DNA of 64,000 bases, taken from positions 1,054,001 to 1,118,000 of the forward strand of contig OZ219864.1 in NCBI GenBank assembly GCA_964291445.2. The letters run 5' to 3'. The position numbers and the translations under genes are program-made. The notes below the pieces were generated by a model. That model worked only from the letters and a program-made list of their open reading frames with translations, was not told where the DNA came from and searched no databases. Origin of the DNA: JAPOXR01 sp964291445 (lineage in GTDB: Bacteria; Pseudomonadota; Alphaproteobacteria; Rhodobacterales; Rhodobacteraceae). Positions 18,154 through 27,029 of this stretch are shown here, piece by piece (positions within the stretch are counted from its first letter, which is position 1; every line of letters begins with the position of its first letter).

Positions 18154-18627
18154 TTGCGGTTCTTACCGGGCATTTCGGGTCGTAAGCAAGAAATACGGCA
18201 CTCGGACAGAAAAGAATGAACGACAATTGACACGTTCAAGCCCAGACACCAAACAATCCCTGCCGGGAACCAGCATAATCTTCTCCCGCCACCGATTTGG
18301 AGGGCGCCTTCGGGCGCCGCATTATTATTCGGACGGACCGTTTCAGGAGCGGTCTCAACCACAAAATAACACCAGATTGAAGAAAGCGGCCATTGGGGAA
18401 GCGCCAAGATCCTGGGGGTCAATCGACGACACCACCATGCAAGAATTGCCTCAAGCCACGCCGAAGAACCAATGATTTGGACAGTGGATCGCAAGACCCA
18501 CTTCTCCGCAACGGATTGACCTCCAGGTTCCTGGTGGTCCCCACCTGTGTGCCGATCGACCCGAGTCAAGCGATCAGGACAGGACGGCGGCAATTTCAGC
18601 GCGGACATCCATTCGGGACCGGGCCGC
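18154..18627. other. Intergenic, hairpin only
   Basis: About 470 bases with no supported gene. At 18,303-18,318 there is a GGCGCC-TTCG-GGCGCC hairpin followed by GCATTATTATT on the plus strand, which could be a weak terminator or an attenuator; its partner gene is not evident. An 82-codon plus-strand frame at 18,227-18,475 has no recognisable features and I do not call it. Confidence 0.5.
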
Positions 18628-18996
18628 TCAATCGACGAGTTCGACGTCGTAAACCGCCAGCTTCGTGTCGGAACTCGCCAGATGCAGGCCTTCGCAGCGG
18701 GCCTGAGCGATCAGCATTCGGTCGAACGGGTCATTGTGATGCGGCGGCAGCGCCGCCGCGACCTCTGCGTGGGCCCAGGAAACGGGAAGCGGATGGCATC
18801 CGGCATCCAACACAATGTTGAAGAGTTCCTCCGGAACCCGGAGCTTGCCAAGCGCGCGCTTGATCCCGATCTCCCAGACGCTCGCTGCCGAGACATAGAG
18901 GTCGCCGTCCGTGATGGCCCGCGCCTGGGTCTCTGTGAGGCGCGGATCGTTCAGGACGGCCCAGAGCAGGACGTGTGTGTCGAGCAGCAGCCGCAC
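18628..18996 (-). CDS. vapC: PIN-domain toxin, VapC type (second pair)
   Basis: This 122-aa PIN ribonuclease begins MRLLLDTHVLLWAV with the first catalytic Asp, has SAASVWEIGIKRALGKL in the middle and HHNDPFDRMLIAQARCEG with the later acidic residues near the end. The start is a GTG directly abutting the antitoxin TGA (TGAGTG), so translation is coupled. Same general type as the toxin at 4310 but different in sequence, so the two pairs are not recent duplicates. Confidence 0.9.
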   Translation of the reverse strand: MRLLLDTHVLLWAVLNDPRLTETQARAITDGDLYVSAASVWEIGIKRALGKLRVPEELFNIVLDAGCHPLPVSWAHAEVAAALPPHHNDPFDRMLIAQARCEGLHLASSDTKLAVYDVELVD

Positions 18997-19236
18997 TCAA
19001 GTCGCCGTGCCCTGTTCAAACATCTCCGCGATCTCGTCGTCGCCGTCAAACATGTCGTCGGGCAGCGAAAACGCGCCTTCCATGGCCCCGATCAGACGTC
19101 GGCCGACCGGACGGTCTGGACCTGCGATCCGGGCCACGGGGCGGCCATAGCGCGTCAACTCAAACGCTTCGCCCCCCTCGGCACGGCGGATCAGCTCGGC
19201 GAACCGGGCCTTGGCTTCGGCTATAGCGATCTGCAT
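18997..19236 (-). CDS. Phd/YefM-family antitoxin (second pair)
   Basis: Antitoxin of 79 aa. It begins MQIAIAEAKARFAELIRRAEGGE, the Phd/YefM DNA-binding start, then FELTRYGRPVARI, and ends in an acidic tail (DDMFDGDDEIAEMFEQG) suited to toxin binding. The frame opens at 19,254 but the ATG at 19,236 is the family start. Paired with the toxin immediately downstream. Confidence 0.9.
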   Translation of the reverse strand: MQIAIAEAKARFAELIRRAEGGEAFELTRYGRPVARIAGPDRPVGRRLIGAMEGAFSLPDDMFDGDDEIAEMFEQGTAT

Positions 19237-19931
19237 GAGCACACCCCCTTGCAATGACCAACATATAGGTCATGATCATGGCTGGCGCAAGAAGCCCTGT
19301 CATCGGGGGCGTCTCGCTCCGCGAGGCGCCGGTTCACCCCGGCACCCTTGCCGCCACCCGCCGAAGGCTGCAGCTGGACCGTGTAGGGTCTCACATTAAT
19401 CTGGCCTGAACCGGGGGGTTTGTTCCACATTCCCATCGACGGGAGTCCCCGGCAGGTCAGCGACAATCCGCTACAGGGATTCTTTTCCAGGCAGTTCCGT
19501 TTCCGGTAGCAAGAAGCCCCGGCAGCGCATTGCCGCTTGCCTTCCACGGTACTTTGCCGGACATGGCCGGAAGGCAGCCCATGGCCGGAAAGGGTGGCCC
19601 GCGATATCGAGGATTTGCCCGACACGCGGACCGGCAGGCCCGGCAAGATCCACCGCATGCCGCCTTCCAGGCAGCGCAGGACCTCGCGGGCGGCGACCTG
19701 CCGAAGACTCGCCATGACGATCACGCGACAGACCATGACATCGGCCGGAAGATCGCGCCGACGCCGGCTGCCCTGGCCCGGTAACCGCAAGGTGGCATTG
19801 CCGAGGGCAAGGGGCTGGACCGGTGGAGCTGGCTGAGCGGCGGATGTCCGGGAACCTGGCTGGTGCCCGCCGGTTGCGGAGCCGGGGAGTGGCGACCTTG
19901 CCGGGGCTGGTGTCCTGGGCTGGATGGTCGG
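19237..19931. other. Intergenic, no gene seen
   Basis: About 700 bases between the second antitoxin and the cysNC remnant. Frames present on both strands (for example a 189-codon minus frame) lack any family feature and have proline/arginine-rich shadow composition. It may be a degraded gene, but nothing is recognisable. Confidence 0.5.
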
Positions 19932-21518
19932 TCAGTGGGAGTCGAGATAGGCGAGAAGCCTGGCTGCCAGCTGGTCGGGGTCTTCCTCGGCACCCTTCAG
20001 GGTCAATTCGGGCGTCTCTGGAGCCTCATACGGTGAATCTATGCCGGTGAAATTGCGGATCTCGCCCCTGCGCGCCCTGCTGTAGAGGTTCTTGTGATCC
20101 CGCTGCTCGCATACGCTCAGCGGCGTGTCGACGAACACCTCGATGAATTCGCCGTCATCCATGAGTTCCCGGGCCATGTGGCGCTCGGCCCTGAATGGCG
20201 AGATCATCGACACGATGACAACGAGGCCGGCATCGACCATCAGCCTTGCCACCTCGGCCGCACGGCGGATGTTTTCCACCCGGTCAGTGTCGTCGAAGCC
20301 GAGATCGCGGTTGATCCCCTGCCGCAGATTGTCGCCGTCGAGCACATAGGTATGGGTACCGGCTTCATGCAGACTCTGTTCGAGCCGGTCGGCGATCGTC
20401 GACTTGCCAGCGCCCGACAGGCCGGTCAGCCAGACCACCCGGGGCCGCTGCCCCAGGGCGCTGGCGCGGGCCGATTTGTCGACGGCCATCTGCTGCCAGC
20501 TGACATTGTCGTCATGGTCAATCATGTGGTTGACCAACCCGGCTCCGGCGGTGGCGTTGGTCGAGCGGTCAATGACGAGGAAGGCGCCGGTATGGCGATT
20601 GACATGGTAGGAATCGAATCCAAGTGGCCGGTCGAGCGACAACATGCAGAGGCCAACCTCGCCCGGCTCGAGCAGTCCGCCATGGCGGGGGCAGCCGGTA
20701 TCGAGGTCGAGGTGATGGATCGGACCGGTCAGCCGTGCTTCGGCCGAGGCCGCTGCCAGGCGGATGGAGTAGACGCGGCCAGGGAGCATTGCCGGGTGGT
20801 CCAGCCAGATCAGCCAAGCCACGAGCCGACGGGATACCATCGGCGGATATTCCGGCGAGGTAATCAGGTCGCCCCGTTCGGCAGTGATGTCGCTGGCCGG
20901 TAGGAGTGCCACCGCTTGGCCGGCCACTGCCTCGGCGAGTTCGCCCGACGGGCCGCGAATGCCGGCGACCTGGAATTCCTCGCCGGATGGATGGATGGTC
21001 AGCGTCTCTCCGCTGCTGATGCGGCCTGCCGCAACGGAACCATGAACGCCCTGCGATCCGGACTTCCGTGCTGCCACCCGCTGGACTGGCAGGCGGATGG
21101 GAGCATTCGTCTGCGCGCCGCCTGGCCGGGCGATCCTCAAATCTCCGGCCAGTGTCGAGCCATCATGCCAGGGCATGGCATCGCTGGCCGTCAGCACATT
21201 GTCGCCGGCCGTCACCGTGATCGGGAGCACGGCAAGATTGTCGAACCCGACGCTGTCAGCCAGCTCCCAGATGCTGGCATCGATCTTGTCGAATGCCCTT
21301 TCCCGAAACCCGACCTCATCCATGCGGGTGACTGCAAGGATCACCGTTTCCACCCGCAACAGTGAGGCAAGACTGGCCAGCTGCCGCTCTGGCGATTGCA
21401 GCTCCTCCGCGGCACTGGCCAGGATCACTGCAACGTCGGCGACCGAGAGGCCGGCAACGGCGTCGCCGACCGGCTGCTCGCCTTCGGGAATATCGACGAT
21501 GACGAATTTTCGCTCAAA
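19932..21518 (-). pseudogene. cysNC: CysN/CysC-like sulfate activation protein, 5' end cut off by IS1595
   Basis: Bifunctional gene: an EF-Tu-like sulfate adenylyltransferase subunit 1 (CysN) joined to APS kinase (CysC). 528 codons are visible up to the IS border at 21,519; the missing start should hold the GTP-binding P-loop. The C-terminal APS kinase looks complete: GLSGAGKST at visible residues 366-374, then DGDNLRQGINRDLGF and the YSRARRGEIRNFTGID region. The CysN part is odd. The place of the DxxGHE switch motif reads DIPEGE (about 9-14) and the NKxD motif reads TRMD (about 64-67), so GTPase function looks weak or lost even before truncation. The missing 5' half is not on the far side of the IS. 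Confidence 0.85.
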
Positions 21519-22731
21519 GGCTTATCCCCTTAGCACAGGTGGTCCCACATTTTGTGTCCGAGGAGGTTGACGTCACGTCGTGTTCGCTTTATGTTCCAGT
21601 CATGCCCAGCCGACTGAAAGACGACCGCCCGATGTCCCGCCAACAGTTCGAGGAGCTCTTCCCGGACGACGGGGCCTGCGCCCGCCACTTGGCGGAGCTG
21701 CGCTGGGGCGACGGCTTCGCGTGCCCGGCCTGCGGCGGCACGAAGGGCTGGGAGCTTAAGGGCGAGCGCTTCGTCCGCGAGTGCGCGGACTGCGGGCGCC
21801 AGACCTCCGTGACGGCGGGAACGGTGATGCACCGCAGCCACCTGCCTCTGAAGACATGGTTTCTCGCCGCGCATCTCGTGGCCACGCATTCCAACGGGAT
21901 TTCCGCGCTCCAGCTCCAGGCGCAGCTGGGGATCGGCAGCTACAAGACGGCCTGGCTTCTGCTGCACAAGCTGCGCCGTGCCATGGTCGACCCGGATCGG
22001 AGCCTGCTGCAGGGGATCGCGGAGGTCGACGAGGCGTCCGTGCCCTGCCGCGACGGAAGCGGTGCGGAAGGGGTGAAGGGCGTGTCAGGCCGGGGCCGCA
22101 GCGCCGACGGCAGGATCCTCCTGGCCGGGGCGGTCGAGCTCTCGGAATGCGGGAAGCCGCGCCGCATCCGGCTGAAGGCCGTGGAAAGCTACGCCTCCGA
22201 GGCGCTGCACGGGTTCGTGTCGGACGCGGTCGCACCCGGCGCGCGGGTCGTCACCGACGGCTGGCTCGGGTACAGCGGCCTGCCCGACAACCCGTGGGAG
22301 GAAAGGGTGGTCGGCAACCGCAAGGCGCACGAGATCCTGACCTGGGTCCACCGGGTCTTCTCGAACCTGAAGCGCTGGGCCCTGGGGGTGCATCACGGGC
22401 TGAGACGCAAGCACGTCCAGCGCTACCTGGACGAGTTCGTCTTCCGCTGGAACCGGCGCCGCCACCGGCGGACCTCGCTCGACAGCCTCCTCGGCATCGG
22501 CCTCGGGCTGCCGCCCGCAACGTATCAGGACATCGTCGAAGGCCGCGCCTGACGCGGCCCCGGCGCCGGAACCCCGCTCCCGCAGTCCGTCCACGCCCCC
22601 GCAACTCGGAAATCCCCGCCGCCGGGACCGCCTTGCGGCCGTGCCGGCGCGTTCTGCGCAACGGATCCGGGAACCCGGCCGCGCGGGCGCCGACACAACA
22701 TCTTGTGCCGCCTTGGCCAGGGGGATAAGCC
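21519..22731. mobile_element. IS1595-family insertion sequence, element 1
   Basis: A 1.2-kb element bounded by imperfect terminal inverted repeats starting GGCTTATCCCC on both ends (21,519 onward, and the complement ending at 22,731), carrying one transposase gene. Flanks are CGCTCAAA on the left and TTTGCTAG on the right, so there is no 8-bp target duplication, although this family normally makes one. The left flank is GC-rich cysNC and the right flank AT-rich cargo. The element therefore marks a rearrangement junction, not a simple insertion. Confidence 0.9.
21602..22552 (+). CDS. IS1595-family transposase
   Basis: A 316-aa transposase with the N-terminal zinc ribbon (CPACGG, then ECADCGRQTSV), the conserved GTVMHRSHLPLKTWFLA segment, and a DDE (ISXO2-like) catalytic region with DEASVPCRD, VVTDGWLGY and later LDEFVFRWNRRRH. 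I start at ATG 21,602, with ATG 21,632 as an alternative; the frame is open to 21,539 at the inverted repeat. It appears intact. It is only distantly like the second IS1595 transposase at 24,699. Confidence 0.92.
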   Translation: MPSRLKDDRPMSRQQFEELFPDDGACARHLAELRWGDGFACPACGGTKGWELKGERFVRECADCGRQTSVTAGTVMHRSHLPLKTWFLAAHLVATHSNGISALQLQAQLGIGSYKTAWLLLHKLRRAMVDPDRSLLQGIAEVDEASVPCRDGSGAEGVKGVSGRGRSADGRILLAGAVELSECGKPRRIRLKAVESYASEALHGFVSDAVAPGARVVTDGWLGYSGLPDNPWEERVVGNRKAHEILTWVHRVFSNLKRWALGVHHGLRRKHVQRYLDEFVFRWNRRRHRRTSLDSLLGIGLGLPPATYQDIVEGRA

Positions 22732-22767
22732 TTTGCTAGGAAGTTTGACAAAAAAATACAAATTTTG

Positions 22768-22799
22768 TTGACTCTTAACGGATTCATCGCTGATATAAA
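22768..22799 (+). promoter_or_regulatory. Promoter-like module, copy 1 (upstream of desaturase)
   Basis: TTGACT at 22,768-22,773 and TATAAA at 22,794-22,799, 20 bases apart, 35 bases before the desaturase ATG. The same TTGACT...TATAAA block with its upstream AAATTTTG occurs at 29,332-29,363 and 39,788-39,819 with the same spacing. Conservation of block and spacing supports a promoter, although 20 bases is long for sigma-70. Confidence 0.55.
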
Positions 22800-22834
22800 A
22801 GAGTTCGCCGACCATACAAAGGACAGTGCCCATT

Positions 22835-23959
22835 ATGCCATCTGAATATGAACCGTTACTGGATGTCCGCAAAGATTTAAAAATCGATTGGTATCGCAGT
22901 CCTATTGACAAAAAGGTCTTGCGGGAACTAATGCAAAAAAGTGACCGCCAAGGACTGTTTCAGGCTGGTGGGCATTTGGCCATCTTTGCCGGCACAGGAA
23001 TGCTCAGCTACACCTTTTTTATGCAAGAGTGGTGGATTGCCTGCATTCTGGCAGTGATCGCCCATGGGACCGTCGGTACGTTCTTTTCCGGATTGGCGAC
23101 TCATGAACTCAGCCACGGCACCGTCTTCCGAACCCGCTGGCTAAATCAGATGTTTCTTTATATTTTTAGCTTTTTGGGTTGGCTCAATTTTCACAATTAT
23201 GACTTTAGCCATACCTACCACCACCGCTACACTCTGCATCCAAGAGGAGACCGGGAAGTCGTTCTACCCCTTCCGGTATCCTTGAGGTGGACTCGCCTGC
23301 TACAGTTGTTCACTATCCAAATCTTTGATGGTCCTGTAGTGTCAGGAATGATACCCGTGATCAAGCAGACGCTTAAAAACGCGATGGGGCAATACCCGGA
23401 TGAATGGGTTGGAGCTGTGTATGAAGCCCTTGGGCCGGACTATATGAAGAAGTCGATTAACCTGGCACGGCTGATTTTGCTCTTCCATCTGGGGGTCTTG
23501 GTAGTGTCGATTTATTTTCAATTGTGGATCTTGCCGATATTGCTTTCCTTCCATCTTTTCATCGGTAACTGGCTCAAATATTTTGTAGGCTTGCCGATGC
23601 ATTGCGGCCTACGCAGCAATGTCCCGGATTTTCGTAAGTGTACGCGGTCCATCAAACTCGATCCCCTTTCCGAATTTCTCTATTGGCGCATGAACTGGCA
23701 TGCAGAACACCACATGTATGCCGGGGTCCCCTGCTACAACCTCAAGAATTTGCATGGGGCGATTGCCCACGATATGCCGCAACCCAAAAATGTGTTTGGA
23801 GCCTGGCGCGAAATGCGGGAAATTTGGCGAAGACAACAGGAAGATCCGAGTTATGAATACGATACCCCTGTGCCGCCCCCGACAGATCGAAAATCGGTTG
23901 AAGAGAATGACAAATTAGCCGCCTCCATTGGCGATTTAGCTCCTAAACCGCTGGCTTAA
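22835..23959 (+). CDS. Membrane fatty-acid-desaturase-like di-iron oxygenase (cargo paralogue)
   Basis: A 374-aa di-iron membrane protein with His boxes HELSH (90-94), HTYHH (126-130) and HAEHH (289-293) and several hydrophobic helices. It belongs to the same superfamily as the chromosomal gene at 10,629 but is much more AT-rich and different in sequence, so it was acquired separately. The ATG at 22,835 is chosen over GTG 22,826 because AAAGGA lies at a workable distance and a decayed copy at 29,399 keeps the same start. Its likely electron partner is a ferredoxin; a plant-type 2Fe-2S ferredoxin lies at the end of the cargo (63,294). Probably an oxygenase/hydroxylase of a catabolic pathway. 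Confidence 0.85.
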   Translation: MPSEYEPLLDVRKDLKIDWYRSPIDKKVLRELMQKSDRQGLFQAGGHLAIFAGTGMLSYTFFMQEWWIACILAVIAHGTVGTFFSGLATHELSHGTVFRTRWLNQMFLYIFSFLGWLNFHNYDFSHTYHHRYTLHPRGDREVVLPLPVSLRWTRLLQLFTIQIFDGPVVSGMIPVIKQTLKNAMGQYPDEWVGAVYEALGPDYMKKSINLARLILLFHLGVLVVSIYFQLWILPILLSFHLFIGNWLKYFVGLPMHCGLRSNVPDFRKCTRSIKLDPLSEFLYWRMNWHAEHHMYAGVPCYNLKNLHGAIAHDMPQPKNVFGAWREMREIWRRQQEDPSYEYDTPVPPPTDRKSVEENDKLAASIGDLAPKPLA

Positions 23960-24695
23960 GTGAAATCGATTAATATACAGACTGACCCCAGAAAGAATAC
24001 ATGATGTTCACAATATAATAACTGCCAAATACCGAAGGAAACCTTTATGGAAAAACTAGACTTCTATATCAATGGAGCATAGGTAAAACCATCAAATACT
24101 AAAACTCTTGACGTCATTAACCCAGCAACTGAAGAAGCTGTTGCAACCATTTCGTTAGGCTCGCAGGCCGATGTTAATTTAGCAGTAAGCGCTGCCAAAT
24201 CTGCATTTGAGAGTTATTCACAAACACCCGTCGCGGAACGCATTGAATTACTCACTACTATTAGAGAAATTTATAAACGAAGAATTGATGACGTTGCTGA
24301 TGCAATCCAGACTGAAATGGGAGCTCCAACAAGTTTGGCAAGAGGAGCTCAGGCAATGGTAGGCCTGGGGCATCTAAAAGCAGCAATACGAGCTCTAAGC
24401 AACCATGAATTTGAATATACCCATGGTAAATTTCTTATTAGACACGAACCAATTGGAGTATGCGGTTTAATTACGCCCTGGAATTGGCCCGTGAACCAAG
24501 TAGTTTCTAAAATTGCGCCATGCATTGCAGCAGGATGCACTGCCATCCTAAAGCCATCAGAAATTGCACCCCTATCATCGATGGTTATTGCTGAGATAAT
24601 ACATGAAGCGAATGTACCCTCTGGAGTTTTTAATCTCGTGAATGGGCTAGGCCCGGAGGTAGGCGAGGCAATGTCCTCACACCCTGATATTGATA

Positions 24696-25715
24696 GGCTC
24701 AGTTTACAAATCGTATGCATGATCTGTCGATCGCTGCCGCAAGACAGCTGCGTGACGAGGCCTTCTCCAGTTCAATGCGGTGAAACCATCGCAAATAGTT
24801 GTCGAGATACTTGGTGGCGATACCCCGGTAGCGCCGCAGGAAATCCTTCAACTGGCTGTGCCGGCTGTTCACAGTCTGGATATGAAAGGCGCCTCGGACC
24901 CGCTCTCCATTTGACAGGTTCAGGGCTTCATGGCGGACCCCCATTGCCCGTGCGCATGGCGGATAGGCACGGTGGCCATCACTCACCAGCACGATATCAC
25001 CATCCACCACCGGTCCGATGACCTGGCGCAGGGTATCGGAACCCGCCGCTGGAAGTGTCGCACTGACCGTCATGCCGCTACGGTCGGCAGCTACCAGTAC
25101 CGGAACCTGTTCATCCGACAGGCCGCGCTTGGCTGCCTTGCCGCCACGACGGCGCGGCTTGCGGTCCAGGCCTCGCTCGCCCTTGCGGCTCTCCAGGATA
25201 TAGACCCCGCCCTCCTCGACGATACCGGTGAGCTTGCCGGGGCCCCGGCCTTGCGTGGCAAGAAACCGGTGCCGCCAGCGATGCGCGGTATTGACGGCAA
25301 TCCGGCAATGCTCGGCCGATTGGCGAATGGTCATGCCTTCGGCAAGACAGTCGCCGTACTCCAGCCATTTCTCCTTGTGGTGAAGCCCAGACAAGGGTGT
25401 CCCGGCCCTGGCACCGAAGGTCCGGCCGCAACGCTTGCACTGGTAGCGCCGAAGACCGCGGGATCTGCCGCGCAAGACCGCACCCGGCGCATGGCAACGG
25501 GGACATTGGCGGTCTTCGCCCACCGCCGCCTCGATCGCCGCCAGCGACGCCGATTCCTGCGAGGATCCAGAGAGTACCGCTTCGACCTCAAGGCGTTGCT
25601 CCCGGCTGAGCAGGGCAATCCCCGACAGCCATTCCTGAAACTCTTTGTGATCCATGATCGTCTCCTGTTCTACTCATGAACATACTACGAACGCATACGA
25701 TTTGTAAACTGAGCC
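24696..25715. mobile_element. IS1595-family insertion sequence, element 2, in aldehyde dehydrogenase
   Basis: A 1,020-bp element with perfect terminal inverted repeats of at least 20 bp beginning GGCTCAGTTTACAAATCG. The 8-bp target duplication TATTGATA is perfect (24,688-24,695 and 25,716-25,723). Excision on paper restores the ALDH frame exactly. A clean and probably recent transposition. Confidence 0.97.
24699..25655 (-). CDS. IS1595-family transposase (element 2)
   Basis: A 318-aa transposase with zinc ribbon cysteines CPRCHAPG and CKRCGRTFGARAGTP, a helix-turn-helix segment (EGMTIRQSAEHCRIAVNTAHRW) and DDE-type catalytic blocks (VEEGGVYILESRKG, VLVSDGHRAYP, NYLRWFHRIE). ATG 25,655 is preceded by AGGAGACG. 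A 43-bp piece covering this start region also appears inside IS91 copy C (48,245-48,287). Intact, on the strand opposite to the gene it interrupts. Confidence 0.92.
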   Translation of the reverse strand: MDHKEFQEWLSGIALLSREQRLEVEAVLSGSSQESASLAAIEAAVGEDRQCPRCHAPGAVLRGRSRGLRRYQCKRCGRTFGARAGTPLSGLHHKEKWLEYGDCLAEGMTIRQSAEHCRIAVNTAHRWRHRFLATQGRGPGKLTGIVEEGGVYILESRKGERGLDRKPRRRGGKAAKRGLSDEQVPVLVAADRSGMTVSATLPAAGSDTLRQVIGPVVDGDIVLVSDGHRAYPPCARAMGVRHEALNLSNGERVRGAFHIQTVNSRHSQLKDFLRRYRGIATKYLDNYLRWFHRIELEKASSRSCLAAAIDRSCIRFVN

Positions 25716-26553
25716 TATTGATATGATGTCGTTTACAGGTTCAACGCGAGGTGGCGTAGCAGTAGCGAAAGCATCAGCAGACAGTGTTAAAAGAGTTAGT
25801 CAGGAGCTCGGTGGTAAATCTCCTAACATAATTCTTGACGATGATCACTTTGAAAAGTCAGTGATGGATGGAGTTGAACTTTGCATGAATAATACTTGTC
25901 AATCGTGCAATGCTCCAACCCGTATGCTAGTTCCCGAGAGCAGAAAAGAAGAAGCATTTGCACTGGCAGTTAAAGAAGCAGAAAATACCACAGTGGGTGA
26001 CCCAAAAGCTAATGACACGACAATTGGACCACTTGTAAGTGATGTTCAGTTCAACAAAGTCCAAACGCTAATTGATGCTGGAATTTCTGAAGGTGCTACA
26101 CTTTTAGTAGGGGGTACTGGAAAACCTGATGGCCTTAATAAAGGCTACTATGTTAAACCAACAGTTTTTGGTGATGTGACTAACGATATGACGATTGCAC
26201 GAGAAGAAATTTTTGGACCAGTTTTGTCAATCATTACATATACAGATATCGACGAGGCTGTATCCATAGCAAATGATTCTGAATATGGACTAGCCGCTTA
26301 TGTGGCAGGGAAAAATAAAGAAGATTTAACTGCAATTGCTCGAAGATTAAGAGCGGGCCAAATTCACATAAATTATGGCTCTGGTGGCGAAGATGCTCCA
26401 TTTGGCGGCTATAAACAATCTGGCAACGGCCGAGAAAAAGCTGAATGGGGATTTGAAGAATTTCTTGAAGTAAAAGCAATTATGGGTGGGTGAATTTTCT
26501 AAAATCAATTTTTTTATTTCAACCATCAAATAAAAATAATAGGCGTAAACGTG

Positions 26554-26751
26554 ATGAGGCTTCCTGTATTCAATATTGGAGAATTTGAAAATTTAGCAGG
26601 AGCCTCACGGGAAAAGTACTGCACAGATCTGATCTCGTTTATTGCTGCAATCAAAACCCAAGACAGTTCAAAAGAATCTTTGCGGCGCCTAAAGCATCAA
26701 TTTGTTGCACACATCGAACCCGATCCAACGAGGCCGATGTCAAAATCTTAA
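26554..26751 (+). CDS. Small ORF of unknown function, disrupted at its end by IS91 copy A
   Basis: AT-rich frame 60 bp after the ALDH pseudogene, starting MRLPVFNIGEFENLAG. The first residues resemble the N-terminus of isopenicillin-N-synthase-like 2-oxoglutarate oxygenases (LPV-x-I-G-x-F), but the rest does not continue that family, so this may be an internally deleted gene. The annotated stop TAA (26,749-26,751) lies inside the IS91 border. With IS91 removed the frame would instead end a few codons later in the AT-rich module. Real expression is uncertain. Confidence 0.4.
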   Translation: MRLPVFNIGEFENLAGASREKYCTDLISFIAAIKTQDSSKESLRRLKHQFVAHIEPDPTRPMSKS

Positions 26752-26782
26752 GGTTAGTGACGCTCTGGGAGTGTCACTAACC
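26752..26782. repeat. Terminal hairpin of IS91 copy A
   Basis: Perfect 10-bp inverted repeat GGTTAGTGAC...GTCACTAACC with an 11-base loop, 5 bases from the element end on the transposase 3' side. Present identically in copies B (31,890 onward) and C (48,035 onward). Likely the replication-origin-type end used by the HUH transposase. Confidence 0.75.
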
Positions 26783-27029
26783 TGATTGAACGAGGCTGCG
26801 TGCGGGTTTCCGGACCTATGGGGAAAGTTGCACGTCGCGTGGTGCTGCGGGGGTCACGAGGCCGGGAGTCGGGATCGGCGGGGAAGCCGTGACGGCGGCT
26901 GCGCCGGTCGATCGACGGGCTGAAGCGGGGCCGTCGGGGTTGGAGCCTCGGCGAGGGCGGAACGGAGGCGGGCCGACGGGCGAGCGGGATTCCCGCCCGG
27001 CAGGTCCGGTCGTCTTGCGAACGCTTGCG

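Larger units (their letters stand above)
24047..26493 (+). pseudogene. NAD(P)-dependent aldehyde dehydrogenase, amber stop plus IS1595 insertion
   Basis: Removing the IS and one 8-bp target copy restores a 473-codon frame (472 residues if the stop is read as an amino acid), the normal ALDH size. Features: PWNWPV near residue 145, ELGGKSPN with the general-base Glu, NNTCQSCNAPTR with the catalytic Cys, EEIFGPVLS and a C-terminal PFGGYKQSG. Two lesions are visible. Codon 12 is TAG (24,080-24,082), where the family usually has Trp in an ING-x-W-V start. The IS1595 element 2 splits the gene after the Ile-Asp codons of HPDIDMMSFTGST. Low GC, like the desaturase upstream, with which it probably shared a transcript. 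Confidence 0.93.

Noticed and set aside
19221..19790. 189-codon minus-strand frame in the gap before cysNC
   Set aside because: No motif, no ribosome-binding site, cysteine- and arginine-rich shadow-like composition, and it overlaps the antitoxin start.
21511..22739. Searched for an 8-bp target duplication at IS1595 element 1
   Set aside because: Flanks CGCTCAAA and TTTGCTAG do not match in any small shift, so simple insertion is not supported.
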